Assembly: GCF_024580145.1 (NCBI RefSeq)
Contig: NZ_JANINI010000009.1
Span: 62,001 to 126,000 of the forward strand
Source: Methyloversatilis sp. XJ19-49
GTDB lineage: Bacteria > Pseudomonadota > Gammaproteobacteria > Burkholderiales > Rhodocyclaceae
DNA length: 64,000 bases
Direction of reading: 5' to 3'
The stretch's first letter is position 1. The number at the start of each line of letters is the position of its first letter. Both the position numbers and the translations under genes were made by a program. The notes beneath the pieces are model-generated. The model worked only from the letters and a program-made list of their open reading frames with translations. It made no database searches and had not been told where the DNA came from. Below are positions 16,094-23,076 of this stretch, one piece after another.

Positions 16094-17667
16094 TGCTGCA
16101 TACCCGGGGCGGCGACAAAGAAGGTGCGCGATTCGCGCGGCGCGACATAGACGAAAAGGGGCGGGAAGTTGCTCGGGTCGCCGACGCTCCAGCGGAACGT
16201 GATCGCACGGCCGGTGGTACCTGCCATGTCCCAGCGCAGATCCACGGTGCGTGCAGCGAGGGCGGTGATATCCCAGCGTGCAGTTATTTCGCGCACGGTC
16301 GCGGTCAGCATGGCCCAGCGCAGGCTGGTGTCGCCATTCACGAATTCGAGCAGGTTCCAGCGCGCATCGATCGACTGCTGCACGGCAGCGATCAGTGACC
16401 AGCGCAGCGACAGGGAGGCGGCGACGGTGCCGAGGCTTGCGGCAATATCCCAGGCGAGCGCCGCGTCGCGCGAGACCGCTTGGACGAGGTTCCAGGCGAG
16501 GTCGGCGTCGGCGCTCACCGCTTGGATCAGCGACCAGCGCAGTCCGACGTCGCTGGCGATCGCCTGCACCATCGACCAGGGCAGCGCCTGCTCGCGTGCG
16601 ACGGCTTGCAGCAAGTTCCAATGGAATTCGGCGTCGGCGCTGACCGGTGCGAGCATCGACCAGCGGGCGGCGAAGTCGCGCGAAACGGTGCCGGTCGCGC
16701 CGGCCATGTCCCACAGCAGGGTGGTGTCCGAGGCTACGGCGGCAAGCATCGACCAGCACAGATCGGCGTCGGCCTGCACCGCTTGCACAAGCGACCAGCG
16801 CAGGGTCGCGTCGGCGTTCAGGGCGGCGACCAGCGACCAGCGGGCGATCGCTTCACGCTGCGCGGTCTGCAGCAGCGACCACATCAGCGTGGCGTCGCGC
16901 TGCGCGAGGGCGTTGAGAGACCACCGCAGTGCCTGGTCGGCGTGCACGGCCGAGGTCAGGGACCAGCGCAGCACGCCGTCGGCGGAAACGGTCGCCGCAC
17001 CCGAGGGGACGTCGAAATACAGCCGGTGGTCGGTCGCTTCAAAAATGCGCCACGGGTTCTGTGCGATCGCCCGGATTTCGGCTGCGGACAGCGTGCGCGG
17101 GATGTATGCGACGTAATAGATTGCCGCCTGTCCGCGGTATGTTGCGGTGTTGTTGCCGAGTATCCAGCAGTCGCCCGGCGCGACAGTCGCGGCCTGCAGC
17201 CCGGCGGCAAAGCTGGTGACGAATTCTCCGTCGACGTAGGCGCTGACCTCGCTCGGCGTTCCGACCATTGCGTACAGGTGGTCGTCGTTCGCCGTGGTGC
17301 TGATCGGCAGGCTCTGAAAAGCCCCGAGTCGCCGATAGGTCATGCTTTGGGCGGAAATGAACCAGCCGCCGCCCGTGCTACCTGCGCCACCACAGAACGG
17401 GGTCGTGGTGTCGCTTGGGCGTGCGAAGCAGAGCATTGTGAAACTGGTCGACCGGATGAAAAACGGCACGCCGGAGTTAGGCGACGTGACGTTTTTGTTC
17501 GTGGTCGATGTCCCAAGCCACGCGCGGCGGCCTTCAATCCGAGTGAGTTCCGGGTTGCCTATTTTCGTCCAGTAGTTCCCGGGGTGCGCGATCGCCCACG
17601 CGCCGCGGCCGTGTGCGGGGCCGCGTGGCTGTTTGAAACGTCGCCGGGTTGCGTAGACGACCGGCAT
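16090..17667 (-). CDS. Virion fibre/decoration protein: LamG-like head plus ~18 tandem 14-residue repeats
   Basis: 525 residues. Residues ~30-210 look like a concanavalin/LamG jelly roll (YVDGEFVTSFAAGLQ, then RTLSAAEIRAIAQNPWRIFE, typical of the end of such domains). Residues ~228-505 are about 18 consecutive copies of a 14-residue unit close to LRWSL-x-QAV-x-ADA. Trp, the following hydrophobic residue and Asp are the most constant; three units are 15-16 residues long. The gene lies among head-tail joining genes instead of the tail tip, so a head fibre or sugar-binding decoration is plausible. Role inferred. Confidence 0.65.
   Translation of the reverse strand: MPVVYATRRRFKQPRGPAHGRGAWAIAHPGNYWTKIGNPELTRIEGRRAWLGTSTTNKNVTSPNSGVPFFIRSTSFTMLCFARPSDTTTPFCGGAGSTGGGWFISAQSMTYRRLGAFQSLPISTTANDDHLYAMVGTPSEVSAYVDGEFVTSFAAGLQAATVAPGDCWILGNNTATYRGQAAIYYVAYIPRTLSAAEIRAIAQNPWRIFEATDHRLYFDVPSGAATVSADGVLRWSLTSAVHADQALRWSLNALAQRDATLMWSLLQTAQREAIARWSLVAALNADATLRWSLVQAVQADADLCWSMLAAVASDTTLLWDMAGATGTVSRDFAARWSMLAPVSADAEFHWNLLQAVAREQALPWSMVQAIASDVGLRWSLIQAVSADADLAWNLVQAVSRDAALAWDIAASLGTVAASLSLRWSLIAAVQQSIDARWNLLEFVNGDTSLRWAMLTATVREITARWDITALAARTVDLRWDMAGTTGRAITFRWSVGDPSNFPPLFVYVAPRESRTFFVAAPGMQQ
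16155..16990 (-). repeat. Imperfect ~42-bp tandem repeats in the fibre gene
   Basis: DNA periodicity of about 42 bp arising from the 14-residue protein repeats; the plus-strand phrase 'GACCAGCGCAG' or close variants recurs along it. Copies have diverged at the third base and carry substitutions, so this is an old expansion, not a recent slippage product. Confidence 0.8.
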
Positions 17668-18072
17668 TTATACAGTGCTCGCAGACGAAATTTCGCTCAG
17701 GAACGCTTCGATGTTCACGCCTTGCCCGGTGTTGCCGGTGAATTCCGTCTGCAGGTGCATCACGCCGGGTGGCACCTCGAAATAGTCTTCGGCGACGGCG
17801 CTGTTTGCTGCGCCGGCAGTGAATGACCACAGGGTTTTCCAGTCCGCACCCGCGGCGGCAGCTGCAGGCGTGGAGCCGGCGTTGTGCGCGGCAAGCACGC
17901 GCAGTTCGCACGGCAAGGTCGGACCGGTGGCGCCGTTCGCGATTTTGAAAGTCAGCAGGCCGCCGTGCGTCGTGCGCATGTCGAGCACGCCGCGCGTGGT
18001 GGCGCCGGCTGCGTTCGTTGTGCCGGCGGCGACAAGGGTTCGCGGGGTCTTGACGAGTGTTGTTGTGCTCAT
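17668..18072 (-). CDS. Phage structural protein, unknown
   Basis: 134 residues, Thr/Ala/Gly rich. A beta-rich core (GLLTFKIANGATGPTLPCELRVL...WKTLWSFTAGAAN) and FEVPPGVMHLQTEFTGNTGQG suggest a fibre- or decoration-type beta sandwich. It abuts the repeat-fibre gene and overlaps its upstream gene by 4 bp. Confidence 0.58.
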   Translation of the reverse strand: MSTTTLVKTPRTLVAAGTTNAAGATTRGVLDMRTTHGGLLTFKIANGATGPTLPCELRVLAAHNAGSTPAAAAAGADWKTLWSFTAGAANSAVAEDYFEVPPGVMHLQTEFTGNTGQGVNIEAFLSEISSASTV

Positions 18073-18524
18073 ATCGCGAGGCTCCCGTCGTCATTGAGCA
18101 CAGCGCGGCGCACGTCGTACTCGCTCAGCGGCTGTTGCTCTTCGGCCAGCGCCTTCACGGCCTGCACGGCGGCTGCATCAAGCAGGCCGAGCGCGGCCAT
18201 TGTGTCGAGCAGCATGCGGACGGTGCTTGAACTGGCGTCGAGGCCGTCGCGCTTTAGCCAGGCCAGTTGCCGGGCGATGCCTGGCTGGTAGGTTTTCAGC
18301 GGGTGTTCGGCGGGTAGGTCGGCAACGGCGAACGATTCCAGCGCCTGCAGAAAGGTTTCGCCCTCCATGATTCCGAGCGCATTCACGATGCCGCGCTCGG
18401 TCACGAAAGTTTCGCGCAGCGTGACCACGGGCGGCAGCGCATCGGCGATGCCTTGCCAGTCGGGGATCATGGCCGCCAGCGCCGGGTTTGCAGCAAAGGC
18501 GGCGCGGATCGCTTCGGTGCTCAT
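18069..18524 (-). CDS. Phage protein of the fibre cluster, unknown
   Basis: 151 residues, mostly helical (EAIRAAFAANPALAAMIPDW...ALLDAAAVQAVKALAEEQQPLSEYDVRRAVL). It has no membrane segment and no catalytic motif. It overlaps both neighbours by 4 bp. Confidence 0.58.
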   Translation of the reverse strand: MSTEAIRAAFAANPALAAMIPDWQGIADALPPVVTLRETFVTERGIVNALGIMEGETFLQALESFAVADLPAEHPLKTYQPGIARQLAWLKRDGLDASSSTVRMLLDTMAALGLLDAAAVQAVKALAEEQQPLSEYDVRRAVLNDDGSLAI

Positions 18525-18751
18525 TTCGGGTCATCCTTTATCAGTTCGCGCGCCCAGGCTCGGTCGTTTTCGTGGCTGATGCGGCAATGCTCTTTCTCGA
18601 ACGGCGCGAAAATCCGGTCGATGAACCGCACGGCCGCGGCGTGGTTTTGCCTGTAGGCGCGGCTGCTCAGGCTCTCGTTCTGGTGGCCGCGGAACAGCAC
18701 GACGTTGACCAGTTGAGAGCCGACAGCAAGCACGCGCGATATCAGGCTCAT
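18521..18751 (-). CDS. Small phage protein, unknown
   Basis: 76 residues from ATG 18751. A short amphipathic or hydrophobic N-terminus (MSLISRVLAVGSQLVNVVLF) is followed by RGHQNESLSSRAYR and a charged helix. It may be membrane-associated. Overlaps both neighbours by 4 bp in a tightly coupled cluster (19254 to 17668). Confidence 0.55.
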   Translation of the reverse strand: MSLISRVLAVGSQLVNVVLFRGHQNESLSSRAYRQNHAAAVRFIDRIFAPFEKEHCRISHENDRAWARELIKDDPK

Positions 18752-19254
18752 GCGGCCGTGTCGCCCTGGATGCGGATCGTGGCCTGGTCGTCGGTGTAGG
18801 CGGCGGCGCCGGCTCCGACGATGCGCTTGACCCACACTGCGCGGTGCTGGCCGGCCGGCAGGTTGCCCAGCGAGAGCGCGGCGCCCAGGTTTGCAGCTGC
18901 AAAAAACGTGACGCCCGCGGGCGCGGTGCTTTCGTCCGCTACGGCGGTTTCGGTTCCGTTGACGGCAGCTGCGCCGACGCCGATCTCGACCGAGGTGTCG
19001 CCGCTCGGGGTGTTGCTCTGAATGAAGACCACGGCGTTTTCCAGCGTCAGCGAGCCGTGTCCGTTGTGCGCATAAAAACAGCGGTACTCAGTGTCGCCTG
19101 CGGTCGTTTCGGCGCTGCCCACGACGTCGAACAGGTTGTGCAGGCCGGTGCCGATTTCGGTCGAGCTTTTGATGCCGCCGATTGAAGCGTTCGGGTCGGT
19201 GTTGCTCGCGCCGCCGGACAGGCGGTACTTGATGTCTGTGCTTATGATCGGCAT
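18748..19254 (-). CDS. Phage structural protein, unknown
   Basis: 168 residues, beta-rich, starting MPIISTDIKYRLSGGASNTDP; C-terminus LPAGQHRAVWVKRIVGAGAAAY. Repeated small strands and absence of Cys beyond one suggest a virion surface protein. First gene of the fibre-like cluster. Confidence 0.58.
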   Translation of the reverse strand: MPIISTDIKYRLSGGASNTDPNASIGGIKSSTEIGTGLHNLFDVVGSAETTAGDTEYRCFYAHNGHGSLTLENAVVFIQSNTPSGDTSVEIGVGAAAVNGTETAVADESTAPAGVTFFAAANLGAALSLGNLPAGQHRAVWVKRIVGAGAAAYTDDQATIRIQGDTAA

Positions 19255-19265
19255 GGCTCAGTCCT

Positions 19266-19598
19266 TCAGGTGGCGGGCGGGCTGTCAGCGGTGCCAGCCG
19301 TTGCGGCAGCTGCCTCGGATTCTTCGGTGGCCTTCTTTGCAGCCGCTTCCGCTTCTGCTTCAGCCTTCGCACGTTCTTCGGCCTCGGCCGCAGCAGCTGC
19401 CTCCGCTTCCGGATCTGCCTTCGGGGTGGCTGCAACGATCGCGCCGCTGGCCAGAAACGGTGCGGCATCTTCATCGTTCAGCGGTACCTCGTCACCGACG
19501 GCGTATCGCGTGCCGTTGTGCTTGATGTCCCACTGAACGGCGTACAGAACCGCGCCGACTGCGGCGGCCGCGGCCATCCTTGCCTTTGATCTCGTCAT
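19266..19598 (-). CDS. Small head-region protein with Ala/Glu-rich tail
   Basis: 110 residues. A hydrophobic Ala-rich start (ARMAAAAAVGAVLYAV) is followed by a small beta domain (WDIKHNGTRYAVGDEVPLND) and about 50 residues of nearly pure Ala/Glu/Lys helix (EAAAAAEAEERAKAEAEA). The beta part resembles small proteins common after Mu-like capsid genes. The helix is probably an exposed coiled coil. Function unknown. Confidence 0.58.
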   Translation of the reverse strand: MTRSKARMAAAAAVGAVLYAVQWDIKHNGTRYAVGDEVPLNDEDAAPFLASGAIVAATPKADPEAEAAAAAEAEERAKAEAEAEAAAKKATEESEAAAATAGTADSPPAT

Positions 19599-19653
19599 GG
19601 TTTTCGCTCCATTCGCGGCGGCCCGACCAACGCCAGGCCGCCCACTTCTAGGG

Positions 19654-20595
19654 TCAGATGGCGTCCTGGATGAAGTAGCCGCAGTCGCTGGCCGTGATCA
19701 GTTCCTTCACGGTTTCGCCCACACGCACGCGGGTCGATCCCTTCAGACCGATCTTCGGTTCGTCCATGGTCGAGGCGAAGCGGGTGCCGTGCTCCGCGGT
19801 TGCGCCGAACGTGATGCCATTGCCGCGCAAGCCAGCCAGCGGGTTCTGGTGGAGCATGGAGAAGTGGTTGCCCCACACACGGGACAGCGACAAGGTCTGG
19901 CCGGGCTTGTTGGTTGCCTTGTATGCCCGGCCCACGAGCACGCGCTCGAACTCGAACAGCTCGGCGAATTGCTGCAGCGAGAGGATGCCGCCGCCGGACG
20001 CATTGACCGGGAAGAATGCAGCCAGCAGCTTCGGGTGGCGACGCAGCGCGAACCAGACGGCCTCACCCATGACGCAGGTGTTGTAAGACATCAGGGCCGC
20101 TTCCTTGCCCGTGAGGATGTCGGCGACGGGGTCACTGTTCGCCTCACCGTACTCATTCCACTGGTCGGTGGTGCTCAGCTGGACCTTGTTGCCGACCGGG
20201 TAAGTGCCAGCGGCGAAGACGAGATCGGCAGTGCGGATTTCGCGGTCAAGCATGATGAGGTTCGAAATGCCTTCGGTCGCGCGGCCGAGCGGATCCAGGC
20301 CGGGCTTGCTGCGGGCAGCTTCGATGTCCTCACGCGGCACCACGTCGTCCAGGCCGTAATCGCCCACGCTCGAGGTCTCTTCGGTCGCGGTGAATTCGAC
20401 CTCGTTCGGCGAGCCCTTGCGGCCGACCAGAGTGGAAGGCACCTGGAACAGGTCGGACTTCGTGTGCTTGTCCCACTTGAAGCTGCGTTCGTTGACGGTG
20501 ATGCGCGGCAACACCTCGTCCGCGATCATTTGGCGGTTGGTGTAGGCGAGTGCGATCGCCGTGTATTGCGGCGCGGGTACGAAAGGGAAGTTCAT
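19654..20595 (-). CDS. Major capsid protein
   Basis: 313 residues, no signal or membrane segments. It follows the protease/scaffold and decoration genes in the order expected. Features include the N-terminal strand region (YTAIALAYTNRQMIADEVLPRI), the ...LDREIRTADLVFAAGTY helix, and the C-terminal DCGYFIQDAI end, in keeping with HK97-fold capsid proteins of this phage group. The absence of a scaffold segment in this protein agrees with a separate scaffold encoded inside the protease gene. Confidence 0.8.
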   Translation of the reverse strand: MNFPFVPAPQYTAIALAYTNRQMIADEVLPRITVNERSFKWDKHTKSDLFQVPSTLVGRKGSPNEVEFTATEETSSVGDYGLDDVVPREDIEAARSKPGLDPLGRATEGISNLIMLDREIRTADLVFAAGTYPVGNKVQLSTTDQWNEYGEANSDPVADILTGKEAALMSYNTCVMGEAVWFALRRHPKLLAAFFPVNASGGGILSLQQFAELFEFERVLVGRAYKATNKPGQTLSLSRVWGNHFSMLHQNPLAGLRGNGITFGATAEHGTRFASTMDEPKIGLKGSTRVRVGETVKELITASDCGYFIQDAI

Positions 20596-20638
20596 ATCGG
20601 TTTCCTTTGGTCAGGCAGTGCCAGGGTTTTCGGTCGGG

Positions 20639-20998
20639 TCAGACGGAGCCGGGGGCGATGCGCACGGAGCCGATGTCGCCCGACACGCCGGAAAGCATCG
20701 CGATGCCGATGACTCGGTTCGATGCCGTGGTGGTGGCGATGGCCTGGCCGTTGGCGTCGCTGGTGAGCAGATCACCGGCCGCCACGTTGCCGCCGTACTT
20801 CACCAGTGCGATGCCGTCGACGATCACGTCGAACGTTTCGCCACTCGCCGCGCCCAGGTTGTCGGAGACGCCCATCGACTTGTCCGTCGCCGCCGCTGCC
20901 TGGACCGCTTGGGTGTCAGCCGAGCCGAACTTGACGATGCGGTTGGGATTGACCGCCGCGCCGGCGATCAGGGTTTTCTGCAGGCCTTCGTTGCGCAT
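20639..20998 (-). CDS. Capsid decoration-like protein (DUF2190-like)
   Basis: 119 residues. GLQKTLIAGAAVNPNRIVKFGS, then DVIVDGIALVKYGGNVAAGDLLTSDANGQ, matches the small beta-barrel proteins that lie between scaffold and capsid genes and stabilise heads (DUF2190/gpD-like). Position supports the call. Confidence 0.72.
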   Translation of the reverse strand: MRNEGLQKTLIAGAAVNPNRIVKFGSADTQAVQAAAATDKSMGVSDNLGAASGETFDVIVDGIALVKYGGNVAAGDLLTSDANGQAIATTTASNRVIGIAMLSGVSGDIGSVRIAPGSV

Positions 20999-21035
20999 GG
21001 TGCTGTCCTCTCTTCCGTGATCTGTGGGCGCCGAA

Positions 21036-21557
21036 TCAGCCGGCAGTGCTCATGACTTGCGAGACGGCCTCGGTGTAGCTGAGGGGCTTGCCGGCTTCCT
21101 CGGCCTTCTTGACGAGATCGCGGGCCTTGTCCGCGATCGCCTCCGGGCTGGAGGCATCCGCGCCTGCTGCGCCATTCGCCGGCGCGCGCTCTTCGTAGTC
21201 GACGACCTTCGGGCCGGCGGCCACGTCGCGCAGATAGGCTTCGCGCTGCGTGACCTTCTCGGCCTTGTCGCCCTCGCCGAAGTCGAAGACCGTTTCCTTG
21301 TCGGCAAGCGCCATCGCGAAGTCGACGACGGCCTTGCGCTTGGCGGGCAGCACGCGACCCTCCTTGATGAGCGCATCGACGCGGGCCTCGACTGTGGCGC
21401 GCGCGGCGGCGGCTTCGCGCTCGTTCAGCGACTTTTCGCGCTCGCTGAACTCGGCTGCCTGGGTCTTCAGGGTGGTGTTCTCGCCTTCCAGCGTGCTCAC
21501 GCGACCCTTCAAGGCCTCGTTCTCCGCCTGCATCGCGGCGATCTGTTCAGGTTTCAT
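21036..21557 (-). CDS. Scaffold (Mu Z-like), in-frame internal start in the protease gene
   Basis: Internal ATG preceded by AGAGGACAACGCA. The product (MKPEQIAAMQAENEAL...) is 173 residues, mostly helical. This nested arrangement is the normal solution for protease and scaffold in Mu-like and lambda-like phages. The evidence is the ribosome site and the domain border. Confidence 0.65.
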   Translation of the reverse strand: MKPEQIAAMQAENEALKGRVSTLEGENTTLKTQAAEFSEREKSLNEREAAAARATVEARVDALIKEGRVLPAKRKAVVDFAMALADKETVFDFGEGDKAEKVTQREAYLRDVAAGPKVVDYEERAPANGAAGADASSPEAIADKARDLVKKAEEAGKPLSYTEAVSQVMSTAG

Positions 21558-22181
21558 TGCGTTGTCCTCTTCATAGGAAATGGCCGGAGCTGCGTCCGGA
21601 GTTGCGGGGGTGAGGTGTGCGCGCTGCAGGTCTTCGACGAGGTACTCCGGCGCGACCATGTCGGCGGTCTCGACGTCGAACTTGGTGATCAGCCATTCGC
21701 GCAGATTGCGAAACATGCGCATGACCGGCCAGGCGGGTGCGTCAGCGAATTCGACGGTGATCGAGCCGTCTTCCTGGTCCGCAGAGAACTGGATTTCCTT
21801 CAGGCCCTTGACGGCCGGCGGCTGCGCGCCGAGGAATGCGACGTGCCGGACGTAATAGACGCCGGGCTTCGGGTTGTGCGGGCTGTCAGGTGTGTAGAAG
21901 CTGGCGCTGCGCTTCTTGAAGCGGCCGGCCGCGACCATCTCTTCGAACTGGACTTCAACCTGATTGGGGGCGGCTATGATCCGGCCGTCGTCATACGAGA
22001 GGGCACTGATCCAGCCGTATGCCGGCAGGTTGTCCGCCGGGTGACCCACGGTTATCGGTGCCTCGTGAATCTGCGGGTCATAGGCTGCAACGGCCTCGCG
22101 CAGGTCATCCTCGCTGAACTGCAGGACGGTTCCGTTGCTGGCCGTCTGCTGCCCGGCCTTGAATATCTCGAAGGGTTTCAT
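21036..22181 (-). CDS. Mu I-like prohead protease with C-terminal scaffold
   Basis: 381 residues. The N-terminal ~200 residues form the Mu-like protease domain (PITVGHPADNLPAYGWISAL, RFKKRSASFY, VRHVAFLGAQPPAV), with His/Ser candidates for catalysis in VGHP and KRSASF. The C-terminal ~175 residues are a coiled coil and scaffold (ALKGRVSTLEGENTTLKTQ). As in Mu I/Z, an internal ATG at 21557 with a good site (AGAGGACAACGCA) would make the scaffold alone. The start codon is directly preceded by an 8-bp hairpin (22182-22209). Confidence 0.85.
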   Translation of the reverse strand: MKPFEIFKAGQQTASNGTVLQFSEDDLREAVAAYDPQIHEAPITVGHPADNLPAYGWISALSYDDGRIIAAPNQVEVQFEEMVAAGRFKKRSASFYTPDSPHNPKPGVYYVRHVAFLGAQPPAVKGLKEIQFSADQEDGSITVEFADAPAWPVMRMFRNLREWLITKFDVETADMVAPEYLVEDLQRAHLTPATPDAAPAISYEEDNAMKPEQIAAMQAENEALKGRVSTLEGENTTLKTQAAEFSEREKSLNEREAAAARATVEARVDALIKEGRVLPAKRKAVVDFAMALADKETVFDFGEGDKAEKVTQREAYLRDVAAGPKVVDYEERAPANGAAGADASSPEAIADKARDLVKKAEEAGKPLSYTEAVSQVMSTAG

Positions 22182-22209
22182 CGACGCACACTGTTGTTGT
22201 CGTGCGTCG
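22182..22209. promoter_or_regulatory. Hairpin abutting the protease start codon
   Basis: CGACGCAC pairs with GTGCGTCG (8 bp, 12-nt loop). In the minus-strand mRNA the stem ends exactly at the ATG of the protease gene and would cover its initiation region, which has no clear Shine-Dalgarno. This may limit protease/scaffold translation. It could equally act in a plus-strand transcript. Confidence 0.45.
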
Positions 22210-22222
22210 CATGGTGTCTTTG

Positions 22223-22253
22223 CTGCAGGTCGCTCATAACCTGCAGTTTTTTT
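22223..22253 (+). terminator. Plus-strand rho-independent terminator or attenuator
   Basis: Perfect 8-bp stem CTGCAGGT/ACCTGCAG with an 8-nt loop, followed by seven T on the plus strand. It lies 21 bp ahead of a plus-strand gene, too close for a promoter to fit between. It either attenuates that gene or ends an antisense transcript entering from the protease gene. Confidence 0.6.
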
Positions 22254-22273
22254 AGAACAACAGGAGGTGCGCT

Positions 22274-22669
22274 ATGTGGGTATTTCTGAACAACGCTTTC
22301 GTCTCGATCGTTCAGCACCGCGAAGATTCGGGCCTGCTGCTGGTGCGCGGTCGCACGGATGGTGATGTGCAGCGCTTCATGGGCGCGCACATGCCCGAAG
22401 GGGTGAAAGTCGAGCGCACACCGCGCGCGGACTACCTGTTCCGTGCTGTCGTGCCACGCGAGTCGGTGGATGCCGCAATGCAGTCAGCGGTTCGCTCGAT
22501 CGACTACCCGAACTTCAAAGATTCAGTCGCGGAGGAAGCGAGGCACCACGCATACACCGCGTGCTGGTCGGCCATGTACCGCCTGCAGGTTTCTCAGGAT
22601 GTCGTCCAGAAGGCGCGGACGATCGCCGAAGGGTATGACGAGACGTCAGAGCGTCTCGGCCTTTCCTAG
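22274..22669 (+). CDS. Plus-strand gene inside the late operon, unknown
   Basis: 131 residues, with a good ribosome site (CAGGAGGTGCGCT before ATG). Sequence MWVFLNNAFVSIVQHREDSGLLLVRGR looks like a small alpha/beta protein, followed by helices (EEARHHAYTACWSAMYRLQ). It runs opposite to the surrounding late genes and overlaps the end of the next minus gene by 4 bp. Plausible roles are an early regulator or moron. Function unknown. Confidence 0.68.
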   Translation: MWVFLNNAFVSIVQHREDSGLLLVRGRTDGDVQRFMGAHMPEGVKVERTPRADYLFRAVVPRESVDAAMQSAVRSIDYPNFKDSVAEEARHHAYTACWSAMYRLQVSQDVVQKARTIAEGYDETSERLGLS

Positions 22670-23076
22670 GCCTCGATCTCGTCGCTGGGTCCGAACACGA
22701 GTGCGCGAACGCGCTCGCGCTCGGCTTCCCAGGTTGTGCCGGCAGCGTCCAGCTGCTGCCTCATGAAATCCATCTGATCACCGATCTGGTCGGCGTCCTC
22801 TTCCGGGCTGTATTCGGCAAGGATGACCGACCAGGTTTCCCCATCGGCCCGGATGTTGTAGGCCTCGCCGTACTTCGTCAGCTGAGCTCCGACGGCACGA
22901 TGTTCTGCCGGCGTTGGAGCGCCGTTCGGGTCGAGATACGAAGGCTCAACCCAGACGAGGCCGTCGCCGTCGCCGAAGACGAATGCAGCGCCGCGGTACA
23001 TCGTCTCCGCGTCCATCTTCACGATGACCAGCGCGCCGGAACGCCAGAGGCTGGTGACTTCTTCAACTGTCGGCAT
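22666..23076 (-). CDS. Hypothetical phage protein, acidic
   Basis: 136 residues, strongly acidic (EYSPEEDADQIGDQMD), with GALVIVKMDAETMYRGAAFVFGDGDGLVWVEPSY at its start. No known domain. It overlaps the minor-head gene by 14 bp and the plus-strand gene's end by 4 bp. Confidence 0.6.
   Translation of the reverse strand: MPTVEEVTSLWRSGALVIVKMDAETMYRGAAFVFGDGDGLVWVEPSYLDPNGAPTPAEHRAVGAQLTKYGEAYNIRADGETWSVILAEYSPEEDADQIGDQMDFMRQQLDAAGTTWEAERERVRALVFGPSDEIEA

Noticed and set aside
16155-16990. Regular ~42-bp repeats suggesting a CRISPR-like or VNTR array
   Set aside because: The period is a multiple of three, copies are divergent, there are no unique spacers, and the repeats translate into a clear 14-residue protein repeat in a gene with normal neighbours.
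16169-17826. Long open frames on the plus strand across the fibre gene
   Set aside because: They are shadows kept open by the repetitive codon pattern of the minus-strand fibre gene. Their Arg/Ser/Gly-rich translations have no ribosome sites.
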